From contig CM068540.1 in the NCBI GenBank assembly GCA_035048495.1, forward strand, positions 7,796,829 through 7,860,828: a stretch of 64,000 nt of DNA, written 5' to 3'. Positions 25,854 through 37,879 of the stretch are shown one piece after another. A program made the translations under genes and the position numbers. The stretch comes from Euptelea pleiosperma. Lineage: Eukaryota > Streptophyta > Magnoliopsida > Ranunculales > Eupteleaceae. Under the pieces are notes generated by a model. The model worked only from the letters and a program-made list of their open reading frames with translations. It ran no database searches and had not been told where the DNA came from. Every line of letters begins with the position of its first letter. Within the stretch, counting starts at the first letter, position 1.

Positions 25854-26935
25854 ATATCATCATAATTTTCTTTTTCCTGGCCAGTGTTGCCTAATTCGTG
25901 ATCTTGACCTCTGTAGGGAGTACGAGCAAGATTTTCATACTCATCTTGAGAGATGGGGAAGAAACAGAAAACACCTCATTTACATGCGGAATCAACTACA
26001 TGAACTCAGCCTCCGTGAGAGTGATCATAAGGAGGCCGCCTCTGTGAGAGTATAGGAGATCGTGACCTTCACTAGAGTATCTGTTAACAGATACTATGTT
26101 CCTACACACGTGTTTTGTTGGCTCGACGATCATTACGAACCTTAGTTTACGTAGTTATTTTAACTTTTCCCAACATGTCTATCTTCCATGGTAAATGGTT
26201 TTAAAATGGTATCAGAACCTTAAGGTTTGAAAAGCGACTAGTTTAAGTCTCCAATGGAGTGTATTCCCGCTTAGGGGGCCTGCTAGCGAATGGTTTGCTC
26301 TCGCGTACGCATTGTGTTGGCCCGACGACCCATTAGTATACATAGTTTTTTCGCCTTTCCCCAACAGACCAATCTTTTGGGGTAAATGGTTATTTAATAT
26401 GGTATCAGAGCAGTAGATCCCAATAGGTCGATCTTTTTTGGGTAAATGGTTGTTTAATATGGTATGAGAGCCTTAAGACCTTAGAGGTCGTAGATTCAAC
26501 TCTCCAGTGGAGTATTCCTGGGTATGTTAGGGGATGGTGTGTTCCTGCGCATGTGTTGTGTTGGCCCGATGAACCGTTGGTATACATAGCTGTTACGCCT
26601 TTCCCAATATGTCGATCTTTTAAGGTAAATGGTTGTTTAATATGCTATCCGAGCAGGAGATCCAATAGGTCGATCTTTTGGGGTAAATAGTTGTTTAATA
26701 TGGTATTAGAGTTTTAAGGCCTCAGAGGTCGTAGATTCAAGTCTCCAACGAAGTATATAACCATTAAGGGCGTGTTTGTGAACAGTGTGTTCCTGCTCAC
26801 ATGTTGTGTTTGCTCGACGACTCTTTGGTATACATAGTTGTTTTGGTTTACCCCAAGTAGTCGATGTTTCGGGATAAATGGTTGTTTAATAAGATATAAG
26901 AGTACGAGATCCCAATAGGTCGATCTTGTCATGCC
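25854..26935 (+). repeat. Truncated array unit 8
   Basis: Only the end of block A (25854-26065) and a block T (26065-26935) remain. The junction at 25850 (ATATAGCATATCATC) skips block C and most of block A. The array ends in a T module at about 26935. Confidence 0.55.
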
Positions 26936-27189
26936 TTTGATTTCGACTACACAAATCCTTAGGTGTGCGTCGTGTGTTATGAATCCAATGCTTGAATTCA
27001 AGACTAGTAATATAATCTCCCTTGCACATTTAATCATAGTTTATAAAAATTAGAGTAATTATTTATTTTTAAAATACAGAAATGTGAACCTATCGGACAT
27101 CAAACTATATCTAAACTATTAGATTAAAAGAACTAAACTATTCTATTATCTGACAAGATATACACTAACGTCGTCTTAAGTGTTATCAT
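26936..27189. other. Unassigned spacer
   Basis: AT-rich flank between the array end and the retrotransposon LTR; nothing recognisable. Confidence 0.3.
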
Positions 27190-28686
27190 TGAAAAATAAT
27201 CGGTCCGTTCTCTTTTATGTAAGAATACTTAGAAGGGGGGCTGATTAGGTATTCAAAAATTAATCTAATCTATCACAAGTTTACTGGTCAAGGTAAGTTG
27301 ATAAACTCGCATGCCTTAATTGGTTGATAAAATGATTATCACAACTGACTCAAATCAAATATACCTATGTGGTATATTATCTTTTCGTCGTTTGATCTAA
27401 TTAATACAATTAGCGGAACAACAATCAAACATTCACAAGACAAAGAGTTTTTACATGAAAACCTTAGCCAAGGAAAATCACGGGACCACATGCAGACGGA
27501 AAGTATCACTAACTAGAAAGTTAAACGAAATAAAGGTTACCTACGCAACATCGTTGTAAATGCAGCTTCCAACCTTAGCCAAGGCCTACTGTCAATGCGT
27601 CAACGTCCTCTGAATCTATGCTATGAATCCATGCGTGCCCTCTTAGCCAAGAAGCCTTGTTCACTTCTTCAGCTTGGTACTCCCCAAACCTACATTCGAT
27701 CAGCCATTCCGATCTTAATTCTCAACTCTGCAGCCTTTGCTGAAGGAGAAGGACTCAGTACACCCTGAACCCTAAGTCGCTCAAATAGTGTTGAGACGCA
27801 TTGGTACTCTCAGGTTTCTAGGTCAAGTTTCTATGTGAAAGACCTAAGCTGAGTAAAGGATCAAGCTTTTGGCTTTGATCAATAGGGAAAAAGCTCACAG
27901 GATATTAACGAGAACTAAAGGCTTTTTGCTCTTCGAATAAACACTCTGGATAAATAAAACTTTCTTCTCAGTATTCCAATGTGTATTTTTTAAGTCCAAA
28001 GAGGGATTATATTTATAGAATTCATAGCCCTGAGTCTATTGATAAGTGATGGAAATAGAAACTAGAATTTCGGATCTAAAAGACTCAATCCGCATGAAGT
28101 CCAATCGATTGTACTTTGGGTCCAATCGATTGGGCTAAGTTCAATCGATTGTACTCTGGGTCCAATCGATTGGTCTTGTACGGATGGATTTCCTACGTAA
28201 ATCAATTCGATTGTACCAAGTGTCTAATCGATCGGACTTGTATAAGTTTCTATCTCGTAGAGTCCAATCGATTTCACAGAGGTCTCTAATCGATTGGGCT
28301 TTGTCTAATCGATTGGCCTAAAAAGTCCAATTGATCTGACTTTTCCAGAAGTCAATAATCTTTACTTAGACTCAGGTCTATCCATTGACTAGGTTTGACC
28401 ATTATATTTTATTCATTTAAAACGTATTCCTATGGTCACTAAGTCACCTACCTTCCTAAGCGAGCGTACACGATCTATAACCGACAAATGGACAGTTACT
28501 CAGATGAATCAGGTCATCAACCGTCTGATCCTTGCTGTCTCTGTCTTTTAGTCTTCACATAGTCGACGAAGTATGCGTACCACGATATCTTCAACACTAC
28601 ACTAGTATTCATAGGAATGGTTACATGAATATTTTATGTCATACAGGAATCTTTGTCAAAACTAGAATATGAAAATATTCTTTATA
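27190..28686 (-). repeat. 3' LTR of the copia-type element
   Basis: Matches 34141-35515 over its whole length, with small indels. It carries about ten copies of the palindrome CCAATCGATTGG or one-base variants between 28105 and 28335; the other LTR has fewer. Confidence 0.8.
28105..28335. repeat. Cluster of CCAATCGATTGG palindromes in the LTR
   Basis: About ten self-complementary 12-mers or close variants at irregular 20-40 base spacing. Other clusters lie in the 5' LTR (35047-35170) and just upstream of the extra ORF (30843-31015). They may be repeated binding sites in U3; this is inference. Confidence 0.6.
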
Positions 28687-28700
28687 ATTTCCCCTTTTGG
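28687..28700 (-). other. Polypurine tract of the copia-type element
   Basis: Minus strand reads CCAAAAGGGGAAAT directly before the 3' LTR, the expected position for second-strand priming. Confidence 0.6.
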
Positions 28701-29325
28701 CAATTTCGTGACAAAAATATTTAATCATATAGAAGGTAATTAAACAAAAATATAGAATTACAATCACACCCTCTTACATGATTCACTCATTATCTCTCAA
28801 TCTCTCAGAGATAACAAACAGATAATAGAATAGAAGCTTTGATCTGTGTTCTGCACATTCTACCAACAAAATATATCATCTACTATTATCAGTAGAAATA
28901 AATAAAACAATTAAACATTGCAGTGAGTTAATTTATGCACATCACAAGTTAGAGAAAATAGAAAAATAATTTAAAACAAATTTTTTTCCCTTAAATTTCT
29001 CTCCCCCTATCTCATGCATCTACTTGTTTACCTCTACGAATTTTTCTCCCCCCCTTTTTGTCACAGATTGACAAAGGTACGAAAATAAAAGCATATAAAT
29101 AACATGCATTTGGATATTATCATGAAACACAAGTGCATTAAAAACTATATAACAAAATACAAATAACACCATGACATAGAATAAGATAGAAAGTTTATAC
29201 TCTTGAACAAATCAATAAAAAAATAATAGAGAGTATAACCACTAAGCAAATGAGTTTATATGAGTACAATGATCTCAAAGAAAATAATTACAAATAACTC
29301 AAGCAAAGTCTCTCTCTACGAGACT
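28701..29325. other. Retrotransposon interior, non-coding
   Basis: AT-rich sequence between the extra ORF and the polypurine tract. No ORF of note on either strand. Confidence 0.4.
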
Positions 29326-30762
29326 AAGAAGATGATCTAGTACCATCAGGCCGGTCCGGAGTAGGAAATGACGGATGCTGACCGAATCTCATCATAGTAA
29401 ACTGATGCTCCATGTATCACTGCATGTCCGTCAGTGTGCCAGTCATCCGATTGAAGCTGGCATCTTGTCTCTCCTCCAAACGATAGAAGCTCTGTGACGT
29501 CTGCTCCCCATGCTACCTAAGCCACTGATCAAATCAATCCTCCGATGATGAAGAGACTCTAAAGTATAAGGTGCGTGCATCTCGGGGGGCTGCATGTAAG
29601 AATGATGCATCTATAGAGGCTGCATCTCTGTATTTGTATGATGTGCTCTCGGCTTTGTATCATCTCCCAAGTCATCATCAAAGATATCCTCGAAACTAGA
29701 AGGGACCTCAGTAACCCATTGAACTTGGGACATACTCTTACGAATAGTAGAGGGTCCAATGGGTCCCATAGGTGTACACACCTCATCTGATGGTGAGATA
29801 GCTACATCAAGATGTAGAAGAATAGAACTCACAAGAAGAGAAAATGGAAGACATAGATGATTTGCCAAATTGCTACCTATTCTGGCCATGGCCCTAAACA
29901 TGAATCTAGGAAGGTCAATGATAAAGCCAGGTACCAAGATGATATAACAACTGAAGACGATCAATGTTCACATGTGCCTCATGACTAGGTGGATCAATGT
30001 TGTACCCACAAATTATATGCAACAAGCGATAATCAGGGAGAAGAGATGTGAGAGGAATATACGATCTCCAATCTAAGGTCTGACCAGTGAGAGTCACTGT
30101 CAGGATATCTCTGTCAGTCATCAACACTCGAGTCCTAGGAAGATACTCATCTAGAGCAGAGGGACGAGGAATGCTCAACAAGGTAGAGACCAGATCAGGG
30201 TAATGGTCAAGTGAGCCCTAGAGACATAAGTCTCAAACGATAGCTAACTCTCGTCATCACACTAAATGGAATGCATGTTGGCATAGAAACATTTAACCAA
30301 AACAGGATATAAAGACATGTTCAGACGCATAGCAGGAATCCACTATCGAGACATAAAAATAGAATGAACAAAAGATCCCATGATAGAACAAAACTCAACC
30401 ACTCTCTCAGTAGTAAATTTCTGAATATTAAAATGCACAAATCTCTTCCTAACTGAACGAGACAGAACAGGAGAAATAGGTGGACTAAGCTCAGGAATCA
30501 TTGTAGGACCAGATCATCCTCCAGATCAAGCTCTTCTCGTTCCTTTAGACGATTCTCCTCTCTTAGCATGTCTAGAAGAGGATGGTCTTCCTCCCCGTTT
30601 CGCACGAGATTGACCCCTATGCACAAGAGGTTCACTATCATCGCTCTCATCGTTGGAGCGAACAATGGTCCTCCGACGTCTGGGGTTGTCCACCATAAGG
30701 ACAAGAAATGGAAGCAAATACCAGAAAAACACCATTTTGTACCAAAAAGTTCTCGAAAACAA
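29326..30762 (-). pseudogene. Extra ORF of the retrotransposon (plant transposon-protein-like), broken
   Basis: Read on the minus strand, it starts near 30762 with a basic, acidic-patch segment (RRRRTIVRSNDESDDSE at about residue 25). It continues through fragments in different frames: 30498-30704, 29915-30181, 29611-29964 and 29559-29786. The pieces resemble the 'putative plant transposon protein' type ORF found in some plant LTR elements; I base that on overall layout, not on a catalytic motif. Several stops and frameshifts separate the pieces. It lies 3' of gag in the element and is preceded by its own cluster of CCAATCGATTGG palindromes. Function unknown. Confidence 0.5.
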
Positions 30763-30842
30763 TGAAGAGGATAAAGTGAGAAATTAGAGAAATAAAGAGT
30801 AACTCACCATAAAAAGCTTGTGGAACAGTAGATTAGGCACTT

Positions 30843-31015
30843 GTGATCGATTGGGAGAAGTTTGAGAGGCGGAGGGATCGATTGGAGCGAAAAATGACTT
30901 ATATTGGTTTTATAAAAATGAAATTCTCGCTGCCCAATCGATTGGAGAAAGTCCAATCGATTGGACTGGTCCGATCGATTGGGCTGTGTAGTCCGATCGA
31001 TTGGACTCAGGCAAA
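30843..31015. repeat. CCAATCGATTGG palindrome cluster upstream of the extra ORF
   Basis: At least five copies or variants of the LTR palindrome, located inside the element just 5' (minus strand) of the extra ORF. They may have been copied from the LTR as a promoter; inference. Confidence 0.55.
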
Positions 31016-31039
31016 AAAAATTTCATTAAAATTTTGAAA

Positions 31040-32220
31040 GTATAGGCTCATTTTCTTATTCCCCTATCAAAGCTTTTCACATCAAATACCATTTTTAAAA
31101 TAGCTCAAGAAAAGATGATAAATCAAGATAATAATATTCAAAAAAATGTTAAATTTCAATTCATGAATCAATCTTGATTGGCACTAAAATTAAGTTATTT
31201 AGAAAAATTTACTAAACATATTAGTTCAATTTTGTTTCATCAATAATATCAACTCTTTAGAATTTAGTGCAAGTCACAAACCACTAGTAATCATAGATTT
31301 CAAATATCAACAGTAATATTATCAAGTGTAAGTGATCTGATTTTTATTATGGTACAAGATAGATTTCAGTAATAATTTCTCAAATAAATCAGAATCTAAG
31401 GGTATCATGTATCCGACCAGAACATCCTCATTAAAGCTCATTGGGTTCTCACATATGCTCTTGTACAAGTGTATTTGCTAATAGATAAGAATTTTTCTAG
31501 TAAATTGACTGTCTTTTCACCCCTTCTTTGTGGTAGCTTTCACACTCCCTGTAGGTAGCCCTTTTCTACAACAATAAGAATCAGACTTCAATTTTCAACA
31601 GGGCCATACAGACGTCTTTCACTCTAATTTTTGGAGGTAGTTGTTTTCTTAGTTACAATAGCTAACATTGGGAAGCCAACAGTCGATGATAGTAGAGTTT
31701 CGAAATCAACTAAAAGCAGGAACACTACTAACTTGAAGTTATAATTAGTAGATGTTTATTCCTAATTCCAATAATACAAGATCTCGCACCTCTATCAAAT
31801 CTATACCCACTAGTAATAATTAGTGTGCATGTGAAGATATATCAGATATACTGTATCAATAATCACCTAATGCAAACTAGTAAAGTTGACCAATCATAAT
31901 AATCGAAAGATATAATACTGAGATTAGCAAAACTTTACTGACAATGATAAGTCCTAATTTCTTGAATGTTCTCAAAATTACTGCTCATCAAGATTCACAA
32001 TAATTATCAACTTTAACATTCTTTTCAACACTGAATCTTTCGATTTTTTGAAAATTTTAATTTTTATTCTTTTAAAAATATATAAGAAAACAAAAAATAT
32101 CCCTCCACAAAGAATAAGAATGAAAATGAAGAAGAATGAAGAATTCATTGCTCAGAGATAGAACGATTCAGAATATTTTCTTTTAGAGAATCCTTTTAAC
32201 CCACACAGATGTGATTTTTG
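31040..32220. other. Retrotransposon interior where pol would be expected
   Basis: AT-rich with only short ORFs; no integrase, reverse transcriptase or RNase H motif on the minus strand. Confidence 0.5.
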
Positions 32221-32224
32221 TGAA

Positions 32225-34100
32225 TTAAATATTTCTCTTAGAATCTCTCCTCTTTTGAGTTAAAAAACTCTGAGGATGTCTATTTTTCTCAAGGGACTCA
32301 ATCTCCTTGTTTAAAACCCTAGACATTTCCATTAGGTCTTTCATCTTCCTAGACAGCACATCCAATTTATTTAGCTCATACTGTGTCTTCATAAGAAGTT
32401 TTTGACTCTTCGTATTCTGAGTTGAGTTCATCTCTTTCTTAAAGTAATTTTGGTGTCCTCGTCTCAGTTTATGACAGTCCCTGATCACATGAACGTAATT
32501 TTTGTAGTACGCACAAGGATGATTACTTTTGGCAATTTTAACTTGATCAATGATTGGAGTGGGGATAGCTTTTGCTTTAACAAAAATCATCTTGGAAGTA
32601 GACACTTTATCTTGACTGGGTTCGTAACCCAAACCATGTTATCTTCATAGACTTTTCCCACTCGTAAAATCTCATCAAGCTTTGCAGAGCTTGACAAGAA
32701 TCCTAGCACATCCTGTTTATTTTTAGAAGCTCGTTCTCAAGGGATTCCTTATGTGCCGAACAAGTTTTAAATTCACATTCTAGTGACCTGTTTCTTTTTA
32801 ACAGAGACTCATTCTCTTGTTCTAAATCCGAAATTGACACTTTTAATTTTTCAGTGTCACTTAATAAGGCTTCATTTTTAGAGTCAAGATATTTAACTCT
32901 GTCAGATAAGACTTTATTTGCCTTTATGAATTTTATAAATTCTCGTACAGTTCCTTTACACCAACTGTCGAGTCATCCGTGTTCCCATTGTAAGAGTCTT
33001 CTGAACTCTCATCATCATTTTTCTTGGATTCTCCATGAGATCCATAAGGGCTATCAAACATAGCAACAAAAGTGTATACTTGTTAGTCTTTTAATTGTTA
33101 TTAGAATCATTAAAATGATCTTCTGATTCTTCATTCCATGTGACATTAAAAGCTTTGGCCTTGCCTTTATATTCTTCTTTGTTGGGGCAAACATTTGGAA
33201 AGTGACAAAACCCCTAGCATTTGAAACATTGGGGTTCACTTGAGCGACTTTCCCTTGGAGTCCTTTCACTTCTGCTACTTCTCTCATGAGGTTTAACATG
33301 TTCTTTAGATTTATCAAAGGGTATATTATTCTTGAATCTATCATTTTTAGAACGAAATTTTTTTTGAACTTTTTGACAAATAGTGCAATTTCTACTTCAA
33401 AGTCAACATCTGAATCTGAGTCCTGAGCTTCAAAAACTTTAAGGGCTATACCCTTTGATTTCTTTGGTTGTCTCAAATTCATCTCGTAAGTTTGGAGAGA
33501 CCCAACCAGCTCATCAATTTTGAGAGAGTCAACATCCTTGCTCTCCCCAATAGCCATCACCTCAGCCTAAAATCTATCAGGCAAGGATCTCAAAATCTTC
33601 CGAACCACTTTAGGTTTGGTATAGAACTCAGTGAATGTGTCATTCTCCTCCATTCTCATGGATTTGAATTTAGTAGTCAGTATTTACAGTTTAGAAATTT
33701 TGACTGCCGACGTTCCTTCATGAGTAACCTTGAGAATGTCCCATGCCTCTTTAACCAAAGTGCAGGTAGAGATTCTTCGAAACTCATTCCTCTCTATAGT
33801 ATTAAAAATAACATTTAGCCATTTACTATTCAGAGAACATTAGTCTATGTCATCTTTGCTTCAGTCGGCTTTAGGTTTGAGAATAGTTTTCTCTCCTACG
33901 GTTATTGTGGGTGGTGAGTAACCATCCACTACTGCCATCCAGACTCTTTCATTAATAGACTTTAGAAAAGCTCTCATCTTTGCCTTCCAATAGACATAGT
34001 CTTCTCCATCAAACAATAGATGTCTTAATGTGTTTTCACATTCTCTTTGCATCTTGGTAAATAAGGAAAATGGACTGATTTTGTAGGAATCTAAATTCAA
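32225..34100 (-). pseudogene. Copia-type gag, broken
   Basis: The frame starting at 34100 encodes LFDGEDYVYWKAKMRAFLKS and ERVWMAVVDGY, hallmarks of the plant copia gag (DUF4219/UBN2). The frame at 33560 gives KIDELVGSLQTYEMNL, the conserved end of the UBN2 domain. A degraded CX2C zinc-knuckle region follows near 33170-33250, and a second cysteine/histidine-containing piece is at 32225-32632. Stops interrupt it after KPKAD (33861) and near 33060, and part of the middle of the UBN2 domain is missing around 33600-33660. Gag would normally form the particle and bind the RNA. No protease or pol follows. Confidence 0.8.
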
Positions 34101-34126
34101 GTAATTAAACTTTTATAGAATAACCC

Positions 34127-34138
34127 GCTCTGATACCA
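34127..34138 (-). other. tRNA-Met primer binding site
   Basis: TGGTATCAGAGC on the minus strand, two bases inside the 5' LTR end at 34141, as in most plant copia elements. Confidence 0.85.
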
Positions 34139-34140
34139 AT

Positions 34141-35515
34141 TGAAAAATAATTGGTCAGTTTTCTTTTACGTAAGAATGCCTAGAAGGGGGGGGGGTGATT
34201 AGGTATTCAAAACTTAATCTAACCTATATCAAGTTTACTGATCAAGGTAAGGTGATAAACTCGTATGCCTTAGTTGATTGATAAAAAAGATTATCACAAT
34301 CGACTCAAATCAAATATACCTCTGTGGTATATTGTCTTTTCGTCGTTTAATCTAATCAATACAATTAGCAGAACAACAATCAAACATTCACAAGATAGAG
34401 TTTTTACGTGGAAACCTTAGTCAAGGAAAACCACGAGATCACGTCCAGACGGAAAGTATCACTAACTGGAAAGTTAAATGAAACAAAGGATACCTATGCA
34501 GCACCGTTGTAAATACAGCTTCCAACCTTAGCCAAGACCTACTGCCGATACGTCCACATCCTCTGAATCAAAGCTACGAATCCACGCGCGCCCTCTTAGC
34601 CAAGAAGCCTTATTTGTTTGTTCAGCTTGGTACTCCCTAAACCTACCTACGATCAGCCACTCGATCTTAATTCTCAACTTTCCAGCCTGAAGGCGAAGGA
34701 CTCAGTATACCCTGAACCCTGAGTCGCTCAAATAGTATTGAGACGCATTGGTACTCTCAGGTTTCTAGGCCAAGTTTCTATGTGAAAGACCTAAACTGAG
34801 TAAAGGATCACGCTTTTAGCTTTGATCAATAGAGAAAAAGCTCACAGGATATTAATGAGAACTAAAGGCTTTTTGCTTTTCGAATGGACACTCTTCATAA
34901 ATAAAACTTTCTTCTCTGTATTTTAATGTGTATTTTCTAAGTCTAGAGAGGGGTTATATTTATAGAATTCATAGCCCTGAGTCTATTGATAAGTGAAGGA
35001 AGTGGAAACTAGAATTTCGGATCTGAAAAGACTCAATCAGCGTGAAGTCCAATCGATTGTACCAAGAGGACTTATATAAGTTTCTGTCCCGTAGAGTCCA
35101 ATCGATTTCACAGAGATCTCCAATCGACTGGGCTTTGTCCAATCGCTTGGCCTAAAAAGTTCAATCGATCTAACAAGTCAATAATCTTGACTTAGACTCG
35201 AGTTTGTCCATTGACTAGGTTTGACCATTATATTTTATTCATTTTAAACCTATTCCTATGGTCACTAAGTCACTTACCTTCTTAAGCAATCGTACACAAT
35301 CTATAACCGACAAATGGGCAGTTACTCAGATGACTCCGGTCATCAATCGTCTGAACCTTGCTGTCTCTGTCTTTTAGTCTTCACGTAGTCGACGAAGTAT
35401 GCGTACCACGACATCTTCGATCAACACTACACTGGTACTCGTAGGAACGATTACATGAATGTTTTATGTTACACAGAATCTTTGCCAAAACTAGAATATG
35501 AAAATATTCTTTACA
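34141..35515 (-). repeat. 5' LTR of the copia-type element
   Basis: Pairs with 27190-28686. Shorter by about 120 bp, mostly through loss of part of the CCAATCGATTGG cluster. Contains a G run of variable length at 34187-34196. Confidence 0.8.
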
Positions 35516-36671
35516 GTCATGATATAATATAATAGAGGGCTGTATAAGATCCAATGATAATGTTATATGCAAGAATCTAAACTTCTAAAGATAACAATAA
35601 CACAACCTGGATCTTACTAATAAGATACATTCCACGATGACTGGGTCTTGCTCCACAATTAATCTACAACCTTCTTGCCGACTCCTCTAAGAACTCTTCT
35701 AATATCTTTCTCTATAATAATTTTAAGGGTGAGCTTTCGATAAAAAGCCTAGAATCTGAATGTTTGAAATTTGAAAATAAGAATCAATCTATCAATGATA
35801 AAGTAGACTATAGATGTTATTATTTAAATCATAATCCCTATCTGATAACATTAGGCAGTGAAATAAATTAGAAAGCATATGAGATGGATGTATGAAATGC
35901 AAGTTTACAAATGAGTAACTAGAGGCATGCCCAAGTCGTAACCACATATTCCATAGTAAGGGTTACTCATGAGTCTACCCTATTACATGCGGTATAATAT
36001 CTTGTTTTCTATCATTACATAACCATTATCCTGTTTCCACTTAATAATTGGGATCTGGTCCCACACAAATTTCTTTGGATGCAATTAGAAGATACGACTG
36101 GTTTTCTCACCGCTCTAGTCAGGGTCTCTCTTCAAGTAACCAAGTAACCAATAACCATCATCCAGGAGCAATCCTTCTCTGTAACCAAGTAACAAGTACA
36201 CACACACACACATATGTCGACGACTGTTTGTCTCGGGACCTATCTACAATTGGTCATACGTCGACGACTGCAAATAAACTAAGGATCCAAAGGTCATTCA
36301 GTGTGGCTACAAGCCCGTCTAAATTGCCCTTCGGGCAACATGTATCCTTCTAGAGTTCGCATGATTATGCAAGTTTAAATAATGGTTATCTTATTAAATG
36401 TTTAAAGCATTTTCAAATCCCAAATAACCCATCAATCAATCGATCGATCGAAACATCATAAGAGAATGAGTATGTATATCATTTACATAGAAGTAGAAAT
36501 TAAAAATTGTTAAACCATTTTTATTAGTTGTGTGGGAATTAAAAATCATTTCATGCTAGAAATTTATTTCCGGTATCAATGTCTAAACCAGAAATTGGAG
36601 TGAGTGTGCGTGAGTGTGTATAGATTGTGGTTGCCTCTTCTACAAGCAAAATAGAATGATTAAAAGATTAA
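35516..36671. other. Unassigned non-coding stretch
   Basis: AT-rich with a short CA run at about 36193-36210 and a CGATCGATCGA motif near 36440. A direct repeat of CATA(T/C)GTCGACGACTG is at 36211-36225 and 36255-36270. No gene recognised. Confidence 0.4.
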
Positions 36672-36984
36672 GTGTCACGTTTGGGGGCCAACCATTTGGC
36701 AGACCCACACACAAGATGAATCAATGACTGGTTTTTGGTGAGGATTACTTCTATGGTGAGAAGATCATCCTCACAAAAATTCAAATCATTCCAATATTCG
36801 TATAGTGGTTTAGAAGTTGAAGAATTATGGACCGTCTATTTTTACCGTGTAACTTGAAACTACATTTAATGGGGTGATCTATATGATGAGGAGATCATCC
36901 TCACCAAAACTCAACCATTGATTCATCTTGTATGTGGGTCCACCAAAATGGTTGTTAAAAATGGTTGTCCCCCGAACGTGACCC
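36672..36984. mobile_element. MITE with long imperfect terminal inverted repeats
   Basis: The left arm starts GTGTCACGTTTGGGGG; the right arm reversed is GGGTCACGTTCGGGGG. Pairing extends through the CAAGATGAATCAATG segment and the TTTTGGTGAGGAT segment on both sides (arms over 100 bp). No coding capacity. Target duplication unclear, so the superfamily is not assigned. Confidence 0.6.
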
Positions 36985-37131
36985 CAAATTCCATGGCCCA
37001 CACTCCATTTATTTATGGACGGCCGTTGATTTGCTTGAGGTAAATTTTTTTCCGAGATGGAGTTATGTCACAGTCATGGGATTGGTGAAAAATGCCTCTA
37101 TTGTGGTTGGTTTTGAATCACTGCTTTATCC

Positions 37132-37132
<1 letters not shown>

Positions 37133-37202
<70 letters not shown>
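37133..37202. repeat. (GA)n microsatellite
   Basis: About 34 perfect GA dinucleotides. The predicted peptide of alternating R and E over it is an artefact. Confidence 0.95.
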
Positions 37203-37206
<4 letters not shown>

Positions 37207-37875
37207 CCTGGGCCTTTCATTTTCCACCCTGGGCTCCACTCAATATCCTCAAGAGTTGGGTTTGACTAATTTTCAGGATTGCTGTCTTGAATATGAAGCG
37301 CAAAAGTCGATCTGATTAAATTCAACCATGCCCTTTATAATAATTTGGAAAATGTTTACATGTGGCAAGTAAATTGGGAGGTCCAAAAGGGTCCACATAT
37401 TTCACCACCTCAGCATTGAATCATGTGACAAGTTTGAGCCCAATACAATCCCAATGAGCCTTTGAATCTAGTTGAATTTTTGGGTTTTAAAACACTGCCT
37501 GAAACTAAATTGACCCAGTGGGCTAGGCTGGTGAATTAGTCTAAGGCCCAATAGGCGAAGCTTCGGCTTGTCTCTAAATTAATGGGCTAGCCCAAATGCC
37601 AGCCCTTGGGCTGGGCATGCATTTAAATCGTTTGGGCTTTTAATGAGGCAATTTAAGGTGGGCCTAACTCTTTAGATCTTTTGACCCAGGCTTCAGTGTA
37701 CCTGGCTTGGCCAGATAAAATCTATACTATTATAAAGCGACGTCCACGCAGGGCTTCAATTAAATGCCTCTCACTTTACTCTATTTTAAAGCCAAAACCT
37801 AGGTTGGGTACGCCCCTTCACATCGGGATTGTGCAGCTCGCTGTCACCCTTCGTCATCAATGATGACGAGGGGCC
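37203..37875. other. Unassigned non-coding stretch
   Basis: No gene. Multiple GGGCT/AGCCC words and a short palindrome CGTCATCAATGATGACG at 37852-37868. Confidence 0.35.
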
Positions 37876-37879
37876 ATAG

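Larger units (their letters stand above)
6073..26935. repeat. Higher-order tandem repeat array, units of about 2 kb in two alternating types
   Basis: The array repeats a fixed order of three blocks. Block C is about 400 bp and starts CTAGGGATTGGCCAAACATC. Block A is about 830 bp and is itself two related halves. Block T is 0.6-1 kb of short LTR-like modules. The T-to-C junction falls at nearly the same point (after TGTTGTGTTGG) at 8070, 14847, 17017, 21788 and 23963. Units 1, 3, 5 and 7 resemble each other in blocks A and T, as do units 2, 4 and 6. For example, odd units 3, 5 and 7 read CGTGCTACCTTGCCCATTG in block A, where even units read GGGCTACCTTCCC or close. This makes the array a dimeric higher-order repeat. 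Unit sizes without later insertions are roughly 1.8-2.2 kb. I do not recognise the source of blocks A and C. Confidence 0.75.
27190..35515 (-). mobile_element. Copia-type LTR retrotransposon without recognisable pol
   Basis: Two LTRs (27190-28686 and 34141-35515) share sequence end to end. They are flanked by ATCAT (27185-27189) and GTCAT (35516-35520), a 5-bp target duplication with one difference. The element reads on the minus strand: 5' LTR on the right, then a tRNA-Met PBS, gag, a long non-coding stretch, an extra ORF, a polypurine tract and the 3' LTR on the left. Between gag and the extra ORF (31040-32220) I find no integrase, RT or RNase H motif, so the element depended on another copy for movement. 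LTR ends are TG...CA in the right copy; the left copy has TA for TG. Confidence 0.8.

Noticed and set aside
6073..26935. CRISPR-like array
   Set aside because: Repeats are kilobase-scale and this is plant nuclear DNA; no short direct repeats with unique spacers.
30568..31037. Plus-strand ORFs of about 65 codons near 30.6-31.0 kb
   Set aside because: Antisense shadows of the retrotransposon extra ORF and its palindrome cluster.
36965..37315. 116-codon ORF with an R-E repeat
   Set aside because: The middle is simply the (GA)n microsatellite in one frame.
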